The position numbers were made by a program, and so were the translations under genes. A stretch of 64,000 nucleotides of DNA from Bacillota bacterium (GTDB lineage: Bacteria > Bacillota > UBA4882 > UBA8346). The DNA lies in the NCBI GenBank assembly GCA_023429995.1, contig JAEZCE010000052.1, positions 186,001 to 250,000 of the forward strand, in the 5' to 3' direction. The notes beneath the pieces are model-generated. The model searched no databases. It was not told the DNA's origin and saw only the letters and a program-made list of their open reading frames with translations. The first letter of the stretch is position 1. Each line of letters begins with the position of its first letter. Below, in pieces: positions 45,419 through 53,682 of the stretch.

Positions 45419-45952
45419 ATGGATATTAAAGGAACCAAGACCGAGAAAAATTTGGCGGCGGCATTTGCAGGCGAATCCCAGGCGCGAAATAAGTATACGT
45501 ACTTTGCCTCTGTCGCTAAAAAAGAAGGCTATGAGCAAATTGCGGCCCTCTTTGAAGCAACCGCAAATAACGAAAAGGAACACGCCAAGCTGTGGTTCAA
45601 GGCATTGGACGGACTTGGAGATACAGCGGCCAATCTGCTTCACGCCGCCGAAGGTGAAAATTACGAATGGACCGATATGTATGAGAGATTTGCCAAAGAT
45701 GCCGAAGAAGAAGGCTTTATTGCCCTTGCGGCCCAGTTCAGAATGGTTGCCAAAATCGAGAAATCTCACGAGGAAAGATACCGCGCGCTGCTTACCAATG
45801 TCGATATGAAAAAGGTATTTGAAAAAGCTGATGAAACCATGTGGGAATGTAGGAACTGCGGACATCTTGTCATGGGCAAGAAAGCGCCGAACGTTTGCCC
45901 TGTTTGCGCACATCCGCAAAGTTTCTTTGAAGTGAGAAAAGAAAATTATTAA
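45419..45952 (+). CDS. rbr: Rubrerythrin
   Basis: 177 residues. The N-terminal four-helix ferritin-like domain has the di-iron ligand motifs (AFAGESQARNKYTYFA; EKEHAKLWFKAL; EKSHEERYRALL). The C-terminal rubredoxin-like domain has CRNCGHLV and CPVCAHPQ for the Fe(Cys)4 site. It is a cytoplasmic NADH-linked peroxidase typical of anaerobes. AAAGGAG precedes the ATG; a 139-base leader follows the promoter. Presence beside a Fur/PerR gene indicates peroxide-inducible control. Confidence 0.96.
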   Translation: MDIKGTKTEKNLAAAFAGESQARNKYTYFASVAKKEGYEQIAALFEATANNEKEHAKLWFKALDGLGDTAANLLHAAEGENYEWTDMYERFAKDAEEEGFIALAAQFRMVAKIEKSHEERYRALLTNVDMKKVFEKADETMWECRNCGHLVMGKKAPNVCPVCAHPQSFFEVRKENY

Positions 45953-45955
45953 GAC

Positions 45956-45981
45956 TCGATTGGAAATAATTTCCCAATCGA
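45956..45981 (+). terminator. Hairpin after rubrerythrin
   Basis: TCGATTGG and its complement CCAATCGA enclose a short AT-rich loop directly after the stop codon. No T-tract follows, so it may protect the 3' end rather than terminate efficiently. Confidence 0.45.
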
Positions 45982-46077
45982 AGGAATACGGTTAGGGTAT
46001 CCCCTTTATCGTCGAAAGCATAAGTGATTTTGCTTGAAAATTGGTTTGGAACGGATAAATTCGGTATAAAAAATTCG

Positions 46078-46120
46078 AACCGAAATGAGGACAAAGTTTG
46101 ACCCAGTCCTCATTTCGGTT
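46078..46120 (-). terminator. Strong hairpin terminator between convergent genes
   Basis: Perfect 15-base arms (46078-46092, 46106-46120; AACCGAAATGAGGAC and its complement) with a 13-base loop. Read on the minus strand it is followed by a run of six T, so it best ends the multicopper oxidase transcript; it may also stop read-through from rubrerythrin. Confidence 0.8.
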
Positions 46121-46153
46121 TATTACAATGCAAATAAGAAGACGGTAATATTT

Positions 46154-47955
46154 TTATCGGTGGTCATGTGGATTTTTGATTTTATAGGGGCGCATCATTT
46201 CATTGTCTTCATGATCGAGAATATGACAGTGCCACACATAGCCGGGTTTTGTGGCGGGATCGAACGGATATTGATTTCTGCCGGCTATGGATTCCTTTAC
46301 ATCTTGTGGCGCAAACCGGACCCGGATCGTAGTGACTTGCCCGGGATAAGCCTGGATCGTGTCTTTCCAGCCATTTTCATGGGCCGGGGGTTTAATTGGT
46401 CCATCTAGCAGGTAAGGTTCAACGGGCAATACCTTTGTGGGATGGTTTAAGGGCGGCTCGCCGTTGAGGGCTACCCAATCATTGGAATATTGTGGGCCAG
46501 AAAATCCTGCCGGCTGAACGGCCGAAATTGGACTAAATGAAGATGAATAGGGTGGGCATCCATCGTCAGGTTGACGATTTGCCAGTCTTCGGTCGTTCCG
46601 ACCAGCGGCTGTTCGGAAACAGGCTCATTCCATTTCTGGCCGTCCAGTAGAACCTCCAGTGGCCCCCCCGGGCCTCCAACCTCAAAAAGGGTTAAAGTTC
46701 TTGTTTTACTGTTTTCCTGAAGCGGGTACAGAATGTTCAGGATTTTGGGCAACGGCTGAGGCCGTACGACAGGTTTGTTAAGTACTGTAAACTGCATAAT
46801 CTGCCCGGTCGTCGCCGGATCGGGAGGGCTGCCGTCCGGGAACGGGGCATTGGCCGTATTGGTCATGATGAATTTTATGCCGGGAGGTAACTGGGAAAAA
46901 TCGACCAGGATATCCGCCCGCTCGCCGGGAGCAATCAATAAAGAGACAAGCTGAACCGATTTGGGCAGATAGCCGCCGTCTGTACCGATTTGTGTGAAAG
47001 GTAACTGATTTGAAAAGGCCAGGTTATAGAAGCGGGCATTGGAGCCATTTAAAATCCGGAAACGGTATTGCCTGGGTTCGATATTTAAATTGGGCCAGAC
47101 CTTGCCGTTAACCATGATGGTATCGCCAAAAAATTCCGGCACCCAGTAAGGATGAATGTCCGGATTTACACCGACATTGGGGAAATCCAAGGAACCATCC
47201 TCTAAGAAAGAGCGGTCTTGGATAGCCATGGGAATCTCATATTTGCCCCGGGGCAGCCGGTAATCTGCTTCATCATGGCAAATTCGGGGCTCGCGCAATA
47301 AATAGAAGCCTGCTAACCCCATATAGATATTCAGACGGGTAATGCCCAACGCATGGTCGTGATACCATAAGGTGGTCGGTTTCTGATCATTATCATAACG
47401 GTAAAGTGATTTTATAAAATCAGGACCGGTAATTGCTTCCCCGGAAGTGAACCAGGCTTCAGGGTATCCGTCGGATTGTGGCTCGGTCTCTCCGCCGTGC
47501 AGGTGGGTCACAATGGGCACCGGGCTTTGGGCTGAAGGAAATCCGGGCGGGAATGGTGGAAACGGGGGCATCGGCATTCCCGTGCCGTTGGGATCGGCCC
47601 AGTGAATTGTGGGATCTACCGGTAGCGGGTCGGGTCCGGTGAGGTTATTGACCCATTGCACGTGAATGGGTATATGCCGCACCGCTTCGAAAGTTGGACC
47701 GGGAGCGGACTTGAAATTCGGAATAATATTACCGGTTTCCGGGTCCCTGACTTTACCGCCATAACCCCAAACTGTTGTCTTGGGGAATCCCTCGGGTAAT
47801 ACTTGTTGGGCGAATTGGCTGACGGTCACCTGATAGTCGTGACTTTGGATTTCTCCCGTCTCAGGATTTTTGGTCATTGTGGGTTCAAATACAGGCGGGA
47901 CAACTAACTGGTTTACATATTTGGGAATCATTCTCGGATCGAGTGGATTAGGCAT
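46154..47955 (-). pseudogene. CotA-like multicopper oxidase, broken by a frameshift
   Basis: Translation from ATG 47955 (AAGGAAGGAG upstream) gives 494 residues with cupredoxin motifs THLHGGE, LWYHDHALGITRLN and HPIHLHLVQF, then stops at 46471. The family continues in another frame (NDWVALNGEP, ENGWKDTIQAYPGQV) to the last copper motif HCHILDHEDNEMM, ending at 46154. Loss of one base near 46485 explains the break. Rejoined it gives ~600 residues, like bilirubin-oxidase/CotA-type spore coat laccases. The frameshift removes the final T1/T3 ligands, so a protein ending at 46471 would be inactive. A sequencing error is possible. Confidence 0.85.
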
Positions 47956-48288
47956 TCAATCTCCTTCCTTTCGTTCATATTCCGATTTGAGCAAACTGCC
48001 GACCGGAATTTCTGGAATATTATATGTAAAACCTGAGCGGCGATTTTAGAAAACATATGCTCCAGAAATGGTGGATTTGCAAGGTTTCGGCTACGATATT
48101 TGTCTTGGCATCTTACATTTTATGAAATAAACCAGCGGAGAGTACTGAATATTAAAGCATAAAGACAATCCTCAAAATGCATGAAATCAATTGGCCACAA
48201 AGGAAATGAGTAGCGTGAACAGCTGTGCGCATTGACAATCAGGGGCATTATTGATATGGAGCTTATACGCCGCCCTGTACCGCTATTC
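47956..48288. other. Intergenic gap between the oxidase and the next promoter
   Basis: No supported gene. A 9-bp inverted repeat ATTTCTGGA (48008-48016) / TCCAGAAAT (48061-48069) lies between them and could be a binding site or hairpin for the divergent oxidase gene. The rest is unremarkable. Confidence 0.4.
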
Positions 48289-48317
48289 TTGACAAAGGAG
48301 TAAGGCGATGTTATAAT
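48289..48317 (+). promoter_or_regulatory. Perfect consensus sigma-A promoter
   Basis: TTGACA (48289-48294), exactly 17 bases, TATAAT (48312-48317). It drives a leader of about 150 bases with short ORFs before the CD3324-like gene. Confidence 0.9.
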
Positions 48318-48352
48318 CTGGAAATATAAAACGGAAGGAGGATTGTAAGCAA

Positions 48353-48382
48353 ATGCGCAATCCAATCGTTAGCATTGCATAG
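48353..48382 (+). CDS. Putative 9-residue leader peptide
   Basis: ATG CGC ... TAG encodes MRNPIVSIA, preceded by the strong GAAGGAGG site eleven bases upstream. Its stop abuts a perfect 12-bp stem (AGCAAAGGCTAT 48381-48392 with ATAGCCTTTGCT 48427-48438). A 21-residue ORF (48397-48462) lies inside and after the stem. The layout resembles translation-attenuation leaders. No T-tract follows the stem. Confidence 0.45.
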   Translation: MRNPIVSIA

Positions 48383-48438
48383 CAAAGGCTATTGCAATGA
48401 ACAGATCCATCATTGAAATTGTCAATATAGCCTTTGCT
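48381..48438 (+). promoter_or_regulatory. Leader hairpin upstream of the CD3324-like gene
   Basis: A perfect 12-bp stem with an inner CAATGA/TCATTG stem lies between the short leader ORF and the gene at 48472. It may control ribosome access or RNA stability. Confidence 0.5.
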
Positions 48439-48471
48439 GGTCCTAATCGAGAAAACTTTTAGGAGAGCAAA

Positions 48472-48747
48472 ATGAGCTATCAAAGAGCCAATCATATAAT
48501 CCCCAATGCCTTGCTTAAACAGGTCCAAGAGTATGTGGATGGTGAGTGTATCTATATACCCAGAAAAACAGGGAATAAAAAAGCATGGGGATCGCGGACA
48601 TCCACCCGCAAAGAATTACAACACCGCAATATACGGATTTATCAAGATTATCTGGCGGGAAATAGTCTACAAACATTATCCGATAAATATTTTTTGTCTT
48701 TGAAAAGTATTCAAAGGATAATATGGGAACAAAAAAATATTCATTGA
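48472..48747 (+). CDS. CD3324 family small DNA-binding-like protein
   Basis: 91 residues. The C-terminal helix-turn-helix-like segment is YLAGNSLQTLSDKYFLSLKSIQRIIWEQK, resembling Mor-type or resolvase-like HTH. The middle contains YIPRKTGNKKAWGSRT, conserved in the CD3324 family of Clostridia (recognised from memory). AGGAGAGC precedes the ATG. It probably binds DNA; target unknown. A strong terminator follows. Confidence 0.75.
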   Translation: MSYQRANHIIPNALLKQVQEYVDGECIYIPRKTGNKKAWGSRTSTRKELQHRNIRIYQDYLAGNSLQTLSDKYFLSLKSIQRIIWEQKNIH

Positions 48748-48754
48748 CCATTGG

Positions 48755-48800
48755 AATGAGCCGATGCGGTTTTTTTAACTGTATCGGCTCATTTTCTTTT
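48755..48800 (+). terminator. Terminator after the CD3324-like gene
   Basis: AATGAGCCGAT (48755-48765) pairs perfectly with ATCGGCTCATT (48783-48793), followed by TTCTTTT. It is a good rho-independent terminator. Confidence 0.8.
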
Positions 48801-48919
48801 ACGAGAAGTCTTTAAGGTTTGGTTTTGCGGGACCGGATGATACAATTGAACTAGAAAAATACCGGACCGGGAGGGACTACAATGAAAAAGACTTATGGCA
48901 ATCCACCGTTTAGCTTTTC
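48786..48919 (+). repeat. Direct repeat A (with truncated 5' gene end)
   Basis: About 134 bases nearly identical to 49674-49803. Both copies run from GGCTCATTTTCTTTTACGA through GGGACCGGATGATACAAT to a ribosome binding site and an ATG reading MKK(T/I)YGNPPFSFS, which stops after 14 (copy A) or 17 (copy B) codons. The peptide start resembles the first residues of a longer gene, so both copies may be promoter-plus-5' remnants. Confidence 0.8.
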
Positions 48920-48926
48920 GATTTGA
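48882..48926 (+). pseudogene. 14-codon ORF, likely truncated 5' end of a lost gene (copy A)
   Basis: MKKTYGNPPFSFSI, with GGGAGGGA upstream of the ATG. It is nearly identical to the start of copy B, after which both diverge and stop. N-termini of this type (MKKxYGNPPY..) occur in some alpha/beta hydrolases (from memory). A functional short peptide is the alternative. Confidence 0.4.
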
Positions 48927-49003
48927 TTTCTAATAGGAGTATCATTTGCCATTGAGTGGATGCGCATTGATTGAACGCGAAAATCCCGAAAGGAAAATAA
49001 CGG

Positions 49004-49660
49004 ATGATAGAAAAGATGAGTGATTTTTTTACTGCTCGTGTCAATGGGTATGACAGTCATATGATCAACGAGGTGGCCGGGTGCAAGGAAGGATATGAAA
49101 AAATGGCTGAATTACTGCCGGAGACAGCGGTTAATCTTTTAGACCTTGGCTGTGGAACCGGTTTAGAACTTGACGAGATATTTAAAATTCACCCTAATAT
49201 TAAAGTAACCGGTATTGACTTGACAGAAGCCATGCTGGGTGTATTAAAACAAAAGCATCCCGACAAAGACATGACGCTTATCCATGGGAATTATTTTGAT
49301 TGCGATTTGGGAATCAAAAGATTTGATGCAATCATATCTTTCCAAACGCTGCACCACTTTCCGCATACCAAGAAAATAGAACTATATTCAAGGATTTATG
49401 CAGCGCTGAAGCCGGGTGGAAAATATATCGAATGCGATTATATGATAATCCATCAAAAAGATGAGGACTTTTATTTTAAAGAAAATGCGCGAATCCGTCA
49501 TGAACAAAATATTCAAGATGGTGAATTTTATCATTATGATACGCCATGTACGGTCGATAATCAGGTAAAGATGCTTCAAACAGCTAATTTTGAGAAAGTT
49601 GAAATGGTCTGGAGAGTAGAAAATACCACCATGATTGTTGCTCCAAAGATAGTAAAATAG
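49004..49660 (+). CDS. Class I SAM-dependent methyltransferase
   Basis: 218 residues. SAM motif I LLDLGCGTGLELDEI, the acidic strand-2 end VTGIDLTEAML, motif II/III segment FDAIISFQTLHHFPHT and post-motif LKPGGKYIECD are all present. The fold is a small-molecule methyltransferase of the Methyltransf_25 type; substrate unknown. GAAAGGA precedes the ATG. It is bracketed by the 130-base direct repeats at 48786 and 49674, suggesting it arrived or was duplicated as a unit. Confidence 0.9.
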   Translation: MIEKMSDFFTARVNGYDSHMINEVAGCKEGYEKMAELLPETAVNLLDLGCGTGLELDEIFKIHPNIKVTGIDLTEAMLGVLKQKHPDKDMTLIHGNYFDCDLGIKRFDAIISFQTLHHFPHTKKIELYSRIYAALKPGGKYIECDYMIIHQKDEDFYFKENARIRHEQNIQDGEFYHYDTPCTVDNQVKMLQTANFEKVEMVWRVENTTMIVAPKIVK

Positions 49661-49673
49661 TGGGAGCCTTACT

Positions 49674-49803
49674 GGCTCATTTTCTTTTACGACAAGTCTT
49701 TAAGGTTTGGTTCTAGGGGACCGGATGATACAATGTGTTTAGAAAAAACACCGGGAGTGACGATGATGAAAAAGATTTATGGCAATCCACCGTTTAGCTT
49801 TTC
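49674..49803 (+). repeat. Direct repeat B
   Basis: Second copy of the 48786-48919 segment, directly after the methyltransferase stop codon. It lacks the left arm of the terminator that overlaps copy A. Confidence 0.8.
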
Positions 49804-49819
49804 TATGGAGTTCGAATAG
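49766..49819 (+). pseudogene. 17-codon ORF, likely truncated 5' gene end (copy B)
   Basis: MKKIYGNPPFSFSMEFE, preceded by CGGGAGTGA and an extra in-frame ATG at 49763. Matches copy A for 13 residues with one change. See the entry at 48882. Confidence 0.4.
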
Positions 49820-49887
49820 GAAGGATAAATTGTGAAAATCCGCTTTTATCCTTCCTATGCACTTTAAACTAGGAAGGTTAAATTTTT

Positions 49888-50496
49888 ATGCAAACAGCGC
49901 ATTGGGAGATAGAGTATCTATCTCCACCACCTGCAATAAAGTATTGCAAGCGGTGCGGTAAGAAAGAAGAACATGTTTGCTCCGGATTGTTCCGGGTAAA
50001 CGCCCAACGCAAGTATTTAGATATATGGTTAATCTATCAATGTTCAAATTGCGGTTCTACATGGAATATGACTATTTATTCACGTATCAATCCCAAAAGT
50101 ATTACCCCTGAAATATTGGAGGGGTTTCATGGCAATCATGGAGGGCTTGTCAAAAAATATGCCATGGATATGAAGCTGATACACCAGAATGGAACCGAAG
50201 CCGGCTTTCCCAAGTATAAAATACTAGGGCCGGCGATTGATTTTGCTATTCCTATCGAATTGCATATCAAAAGCCCATATCCATTTCGGCTTAAGGTTGC
50301 CGCTTTGTTACGGGAAAAGTTGAATTTATCGCAAAATGCTTTTGAACAAATGATAACCAGCGGATCAATCCGAAGTACTAGCGGACTAGATTTAAAAAAA
50401 TGCAGACTGCGAACAGAAATTACATTGATAGTGAACGTAAAACCGTTCTTGTTCACGAAAGGAACGTGTAGCAATGCCCAAAATGAAATCCCATAA
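49888..50496 (+). CDS. DUF1062 family protein
   Basis: 202 residues. The N-terminal zinc-ribbon-like pairs YCKRCGKKEEHVC and YQCSNCGSTWNM, the central TPEILEGFHGNHGGLVKKYAMD and the C-terminal RLKVAALLREKLNLSQNAFEQMI match the DUF1062 family (recognised from memory). Function unknown; two zinc-knuckle halves suggest nucleic-acid or protein binding. AGGAAGG lies upstream. The 3' end overlaps the rpmI-like gene by 23 bases in another frame. A partial second copy lies at 53791-53938. Confidence 0.85.
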   Translation: MQTAHWEIEYLSPPPAIKYCKRCGKKEEHVCSGLFRVNAQRKYLDIWLIYQCSNCGSTWNMTIYSRINPKSITPEILEGFHGNHGGLVKKYAMDMKLIHQNGTEAGFPKYKILGPAIDFAIPIELHIKSPYPFRLKVAALLREKLNLSQNAFEQMITSGSIRSTSGLDLKKCRLRTEITLIVNVKPFLFTKGTCSNAQNEIP

Positions 50497-50677
50497 GGGG
50501 TTGAAAAAAAGAGTAAAATTAACCAAAAGCGGAAAAATGAAGAGGGCACATGCCAATATCCTGCATAATGCGGGAAGCAAAAGTAACAGGCAAAAACGCA
50601 GATTACATTCAGCGGCATATGTTGCCGGTTCGAATAGGGCAGCCATCAAAAAAATGCTTCCGTATGGGTCAAAATGA
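50474..50677 (+). CDS. rpmI: Ribosomal protein L35 (bL35), solitary paralogue
   Basis: 67 residues, the family length. It reads MPKMKSHKGLKKRVKLTKSGKMKR..., with a basic middle HNAGSKSNRQKRRLHSAAYV and the typical end IKKMLPYGSK. AAAGGAACG precedes the ATG. Unlike the canonical gene, it is not between infC and rplT. The sequence diverges from usual L35 (MKTHRGAAKRF), so it may be a second paralogue. It overlaps the DUF1062 gene by 23 bases. Confidence 0.9.
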   Translation: MPKMKSHKGLKKRVKLTKSGKMKRAHANILHNAGSKSNRQKRRLHSAAYVAGSNRAAIKKMLPYGSK

Positions 50678-50752
50678 GAAGTTTACCCTCTGCGCTGCGG
50701 CAAAAAGAGCGCAATTTGGCGTTTCAGCGTTAACGACAAATACTTCATCTAT

Positions 50753-50794
50753 ACCGGCGGTTTGGTAAAAAATACTCAAGCCGCCGGTTTTCTT
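50753..50794 (+). terminator. Terminator after the L35 gene
   Basis: ACCGGCGGTTTG pairs with CAAGCCGCCGGT (one mismatch) around a 12-base loop, followed by TTTTC. It likely ends the DUF1062-L35 transcript. Confidence 0.75.
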
Positions 50795-50830
50795 ATCGAA
50801 AGACCGCTAAAGATGAATTCCAGAATTTTT

Positions 50831-50910
50831 CACCACCAAGGCCACGAAGAACACGAAGTTTAAAAAAAGATTTTCTTTTATTTTCTTCGTGACCTTCGTG
50901 TTCTTGGTGG
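50831..50910. repeat. Gene-less palindromic element of the CACGAAG type
   Basis: Left arm CCACCAAGGCCACGAAGAAC.. (50831-50858) and right arm CTTCGTGACCTTCGTG.. (50884-50910) are nearly complementary around an AT-rich loop. Similar CACGAAG/CTTCGTG stretches flank the GxxExxY gene at 59518-59545, 59625-59642 and 60049-60070. This one has no gene. Confidence 0.75.
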
Positions 50911-51639
50911 TTATAATGGTTTTACTTTCTTGTTAACTGTTTTCTAGATAGTCATCCACCCCGGTCCGCCGGGGCACATTAAAGGATGAAAATAAGGCAG
51001 AGATGCCAAAGGGCATAATCTCGCGCAAAGGCGTCGTCACCACAGGTGACGCAGGCGCAGAGTTAAAGAGCATGAATAAATAGATTATAAGCTTTTCTCC
51101 GCGCCCCTGCGCCTCAGCGGGAGAATAGGTTTTAAAAGTATTTTCTGAGTAAGATTTGGTACATTCAGCCACTTGATCTGCTTTGTCAGTTCTGCTTTTT
51201 GCGCTTTTAATGCTACATTATTTGATCATAGTTCCCGGTTTTTTAACTGAGTGACTTTGCTGGAAAGCCTGGACGATCTGCATATTGTCTGGATCTCCAC
51301 ATCCAGCGTGAATTGCCCCAAAATATCGATAAGAACGCCTTACGCATTCTGCGCTTGGTCGGCTACGGGCCGGAAATTTATATCACACCGCCAACTTTTC
51401 CGGTGTTGAGTGGATGAATGGCCGATCCCACAATCTTACAATTAAATCCCGCATTTGGTTGATCACGGGTGCGAAATATGCGTTAGAAAGCTGAGGGGAA
51501 TATCCATGAAAGATTTGCCGCGGATTTCCGAAGCGGTGGAGATAGTCAACAGTAGCGGTATCTAGCTTTAGCAGTATCGGGTATTGTCTTGTTTTTTCAA
51601 GGAGGTGGCATTTTTTAAGGACTTTTATTTCAGAAATGT
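50911..51639. other. Gene-poor stretch with dispersed repeats and decayed coding
   Basis: 50990-51160 holds a palindromic dispersed element (TCTCGCGCAAAGGCG / GCAGGCGCAGAG / TTCTCCGCGCCCCTGCGCCTC) whose 3' part matches the element at 21466. 51268-51410 reads protein-like in one plus frame (RELPQNIDKNALRILRLVGY, GPEIYITPPTFPVL) but has no start, so it is probably a gene remnant. No intact gene is visible. Confidence 0.5.
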
Positions 51640-51735
51640 TTATATATATTTGCCAGCACCGTATTCATAATCGATGCATCTAGCACAGTCAAGACCACCG
51701 GGAGCAAGGCGCTTTACCACATCGTCATCATCCAT
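51640..51735 (-). pseudogene. Truncated 31-residue ORF resembling the start of a DUF3795-type protein
   Basis: From ATG 51735, with GGAGG nine bases upstream, the frame reads MDDDDVVKRLAPGGLDCARC and stops after 31 codons. The PGGLDCARCxDYE block resembles the N-terminus of cysteine-rich DUF3795-like proteins, which are ~100 or more residues (from memory). The gene follows the acyltransferase on the same strand and is probably a 3'-truncated partner. Confidence 0.45.
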
Positions 51736-51775
51736 TATTAAATCCTCCATAAAATTTAAGTCAGGCGTTGCTCTT

Positions 51776-53056
51776 TCAGATAACTTGCAGCTTATTAAGC
51801 CATGCTTCAAAAATCCGTTTATTTTCCTTAACATTGACCTGATCGGAATACTGATAAACGGCCCTTAATCCAGAATCGGTTGTAATAATACCGACGATTT
51901 TATCTGTGTTTGCAATAAGCGGAGGGATAAAATACGTGCTCTTAATTCCGTCCTTTACTGAAAGATCGGTTCTGCCGAGATTCGTTGCGCCAAGTCCGAG
52001 AGGCATTTCGGTATATCCAAGTATTTTTCGTAAACTTTCAGTCGGCTTACTGTTGAAATTTTCGAACAGGCTGAAATACATTGAATCAATCAGACCGGCG
52101 TCAAGCGTTTTTAAAAAAGTCAGATAAAAGTGTCTAAACTTTATACTGTTCTGCTTTCTTTTTATAAGTACCTGTGCTGCCACGGCATTTTCCCATATTG
52201 ATTTACGAGTATCATATACATAATCGATTGAAATGCCGGAAGCGTAATTTCCAAAACTGTTTTCATCGGAATGTATGCTGACTGCAAGTCCGGCTTTTTT
52301 ATTTCTTTTGTCAATTTCATAAGAACACTTTAACAGCGAGGATAAAAGCAGGCTGTTAATTGTTACGTTGTGTTCATGACATTTGGCCGCGAGTTCGCTT
52401 ACTCTTTCCGAGGAAAGCTCTGCGGCTCTTATGGTGTGACTTCTTTGATCCCAATAATTTTGACGCATTGAGTAATACTCTTCCATAGTGAATATGCGAG
52501 GCGATTTACGCCACTGCCGGTTTAGATGATTTACAAGCAGTTTTGGCAGAAACAGCAGTTTTTCACCATCGTATAGCTGAGAATCCTCAGGCAGCCTGAC
52601 TTTCTGAGTTTCGGCAGTGTGACGCGGGTTTTGGATGAAGAACATAATATCCTTAAGAATTGAGACACAGGAAAGCCCATCGGCGAGAATATGATGCAGG
52701 CACATCACCATTTGCATTTTGCCTTCCTTGCGAAGACAGGTAAAACGGATAAGCGGTGCCCTATCCAAAACAAAAGGCTTTTTCTGTTCCCGTGCAACGA
52801 TGGAAATCCAATCTCTTTTGTCGGTTAGTTCTTCTAAGTGAAATTCCGGCTCGACATCCTTAACAATATGAAAGAATGCACGACCGCTTTCATCAAAACG
52901 GACTAATGAACGGAGAACCGGGTACTTATACATCACCTTCTTTATGGCCTCTCGCAATGCGTCGATATCAAGAACATCGCAGAACTCGACAGCAAAGCAA
53001 ACATGAATATTAGGCTCAAACAAGTGAATCCTCTCGGTTATCAACTTATATTCCAT
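51776..53056 (-). CDS. Condensation-superfamily acyltransferase (alcohol acetyltransferase-like)
   Basis: 426 residues. The catalytic HHxxxDG motif is HHILADG at 121-127, in a chloramphenicol-acetyltransferase-like two-domain fold shared by WS/DGAT, PapA and yeast Atf-type enzymes. The N-terminus (IHVCFAVEFCDVLDIDALREAI) and C-terminus fit. It transfers an acyl group from CoA (or carrier protein) to an alcohol or amine; substrate unknown. It starts 6 bases after the TetR gene ends on the same strand, so both form an operon, probably inducible. Confidence 0.8.
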   Translation of the reverse strand: MEYKLITERIHLFEPNIHVCFAVEFCDVLDIDALREAIKKVMYKYPVLRSLVRFDESGRAFFHIVKDVEPEFHLEELTDKRDWISIVAREQKKPFVLDRAPLIRFTCLRKEGKMQMVMCLHHILADGLSCVSILKDIMFFIQNPRHTAETQKVRLPEDSQLYDGEKLLFLPKLLVNHLNRQWRKSPRIFTMEEYYSMRQNYWDQRSHTIRAAELSSERVSELAAKCHEHNVTINSLLLSSLLKCSYEIDKRNKKAGLAVSIHSDENSFGNYASGISIDYVYDTRKSIWENAVAAQVLIKRKQNSIKFRHFYLTFLKTLDAGLIDSMYFSLFENFNSKPTESLRKILGYTEMPLGLGATNLGRTDLSVKDGIKSTYFIPPLIANTDKIVGIITTDSGLRAVYQYSDQVNVKENKRIFEAWLNKLQVI

Positions 53057-53061
53057 CTAAA

Positions 53062-53661
53062 TCACCCTTTCAACGTTATTATTTGTCTGATAAGGCATTG
53101 AAGGATTTTTTGTTTTTCCGATAGTTCCTCCAGCGAGATTTCTACTATTGGCTTTTCATGAAGCACACCGCTGATTCCATAAACTAAGAATAGAGTGATA
53201 TCGTGGACTTTTAATTCCTCCGCTTTTATTGAAATTTCGTTTCTCTCGACCGCCTTATTGATAAGATCCTCAACATAGGGTATGATGCTCTCGACAGTCT
53301 TTTTATAGATGGCGCTTATCATGCTCCAGTGAAGGTTTCCTGACCAAATTTCCTTATAAGTTTTTATAGATTCATACTGAAAAGCAATCCAATTATCTAT
53401 GCTTTGCAGAAATGAATCGGTATTGCTTTTACAGATTGCAGAGCACTCAGAAGCATATTGTTCCATGAAATACTCAATGGAAAGTTCAAATATCTTGTCT
53501 TTAGAACTAAAATAATGGTAGAACATGCCGACCTCTCCGCCTACTTCATTTAAAATATCGCGGACAGAGGTGTTCTCATAGCCCTTTTCCGAAAAAAGCT
53601 TAAATGCTGTGGCAATTAATTCTTGTTTTCTAATTTCTGGCGGCTTTGCGTTTCGTTTCAT
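53062..53661 (-). CDS. TetR family transcriptional regulator
   Basis: 199 residues. The N-terminal HTH is YENTSVRDILNEVGGEVGMFYHYFSSKDKIFEL; a helical effector domain follows. AAAGGAG precedes the ATG. It is in an operon with the acyltransferase and has a double 17-bp operator at 53683-53730 in its promoter, indicating autoregulation of both genes. Confidence 0.92.
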   Translation of the reverse strand: MKRNAKPPEIRKQELIATAFKLFSEKGYENTSVRDILNEVGGEVGMFYHYFSSKDKIFELSIEYFMEQYASECSAICKSNTDSFLQSIDNWIAFQYESIKTYKEIWSGNLHWSMISAIYKKTVESIIPYVEDLINKAVERNEISIKAEELKVHDITLFLVYGISGVLHEKPIVEISLEELSEKQKILQCLIRQIITLKG

Positions 53662-53682
53662 AATAACTCCTTTTGCGCTTAG

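Noticed and set aside
45269..45919. 216-codon open frame antisense to the rubrerythrin gene
   Set aside because: It is a shadow of a clearly identified gene with both metal-site domains; it has no ribosome binding site and no recognisable family.
48300..51700. An insertion sequence or integrase behind the repeats and remnants
   Set aside because: No transposase, integrase or recombinase reading was found; only repeats and truncated genes support past rearrangement.
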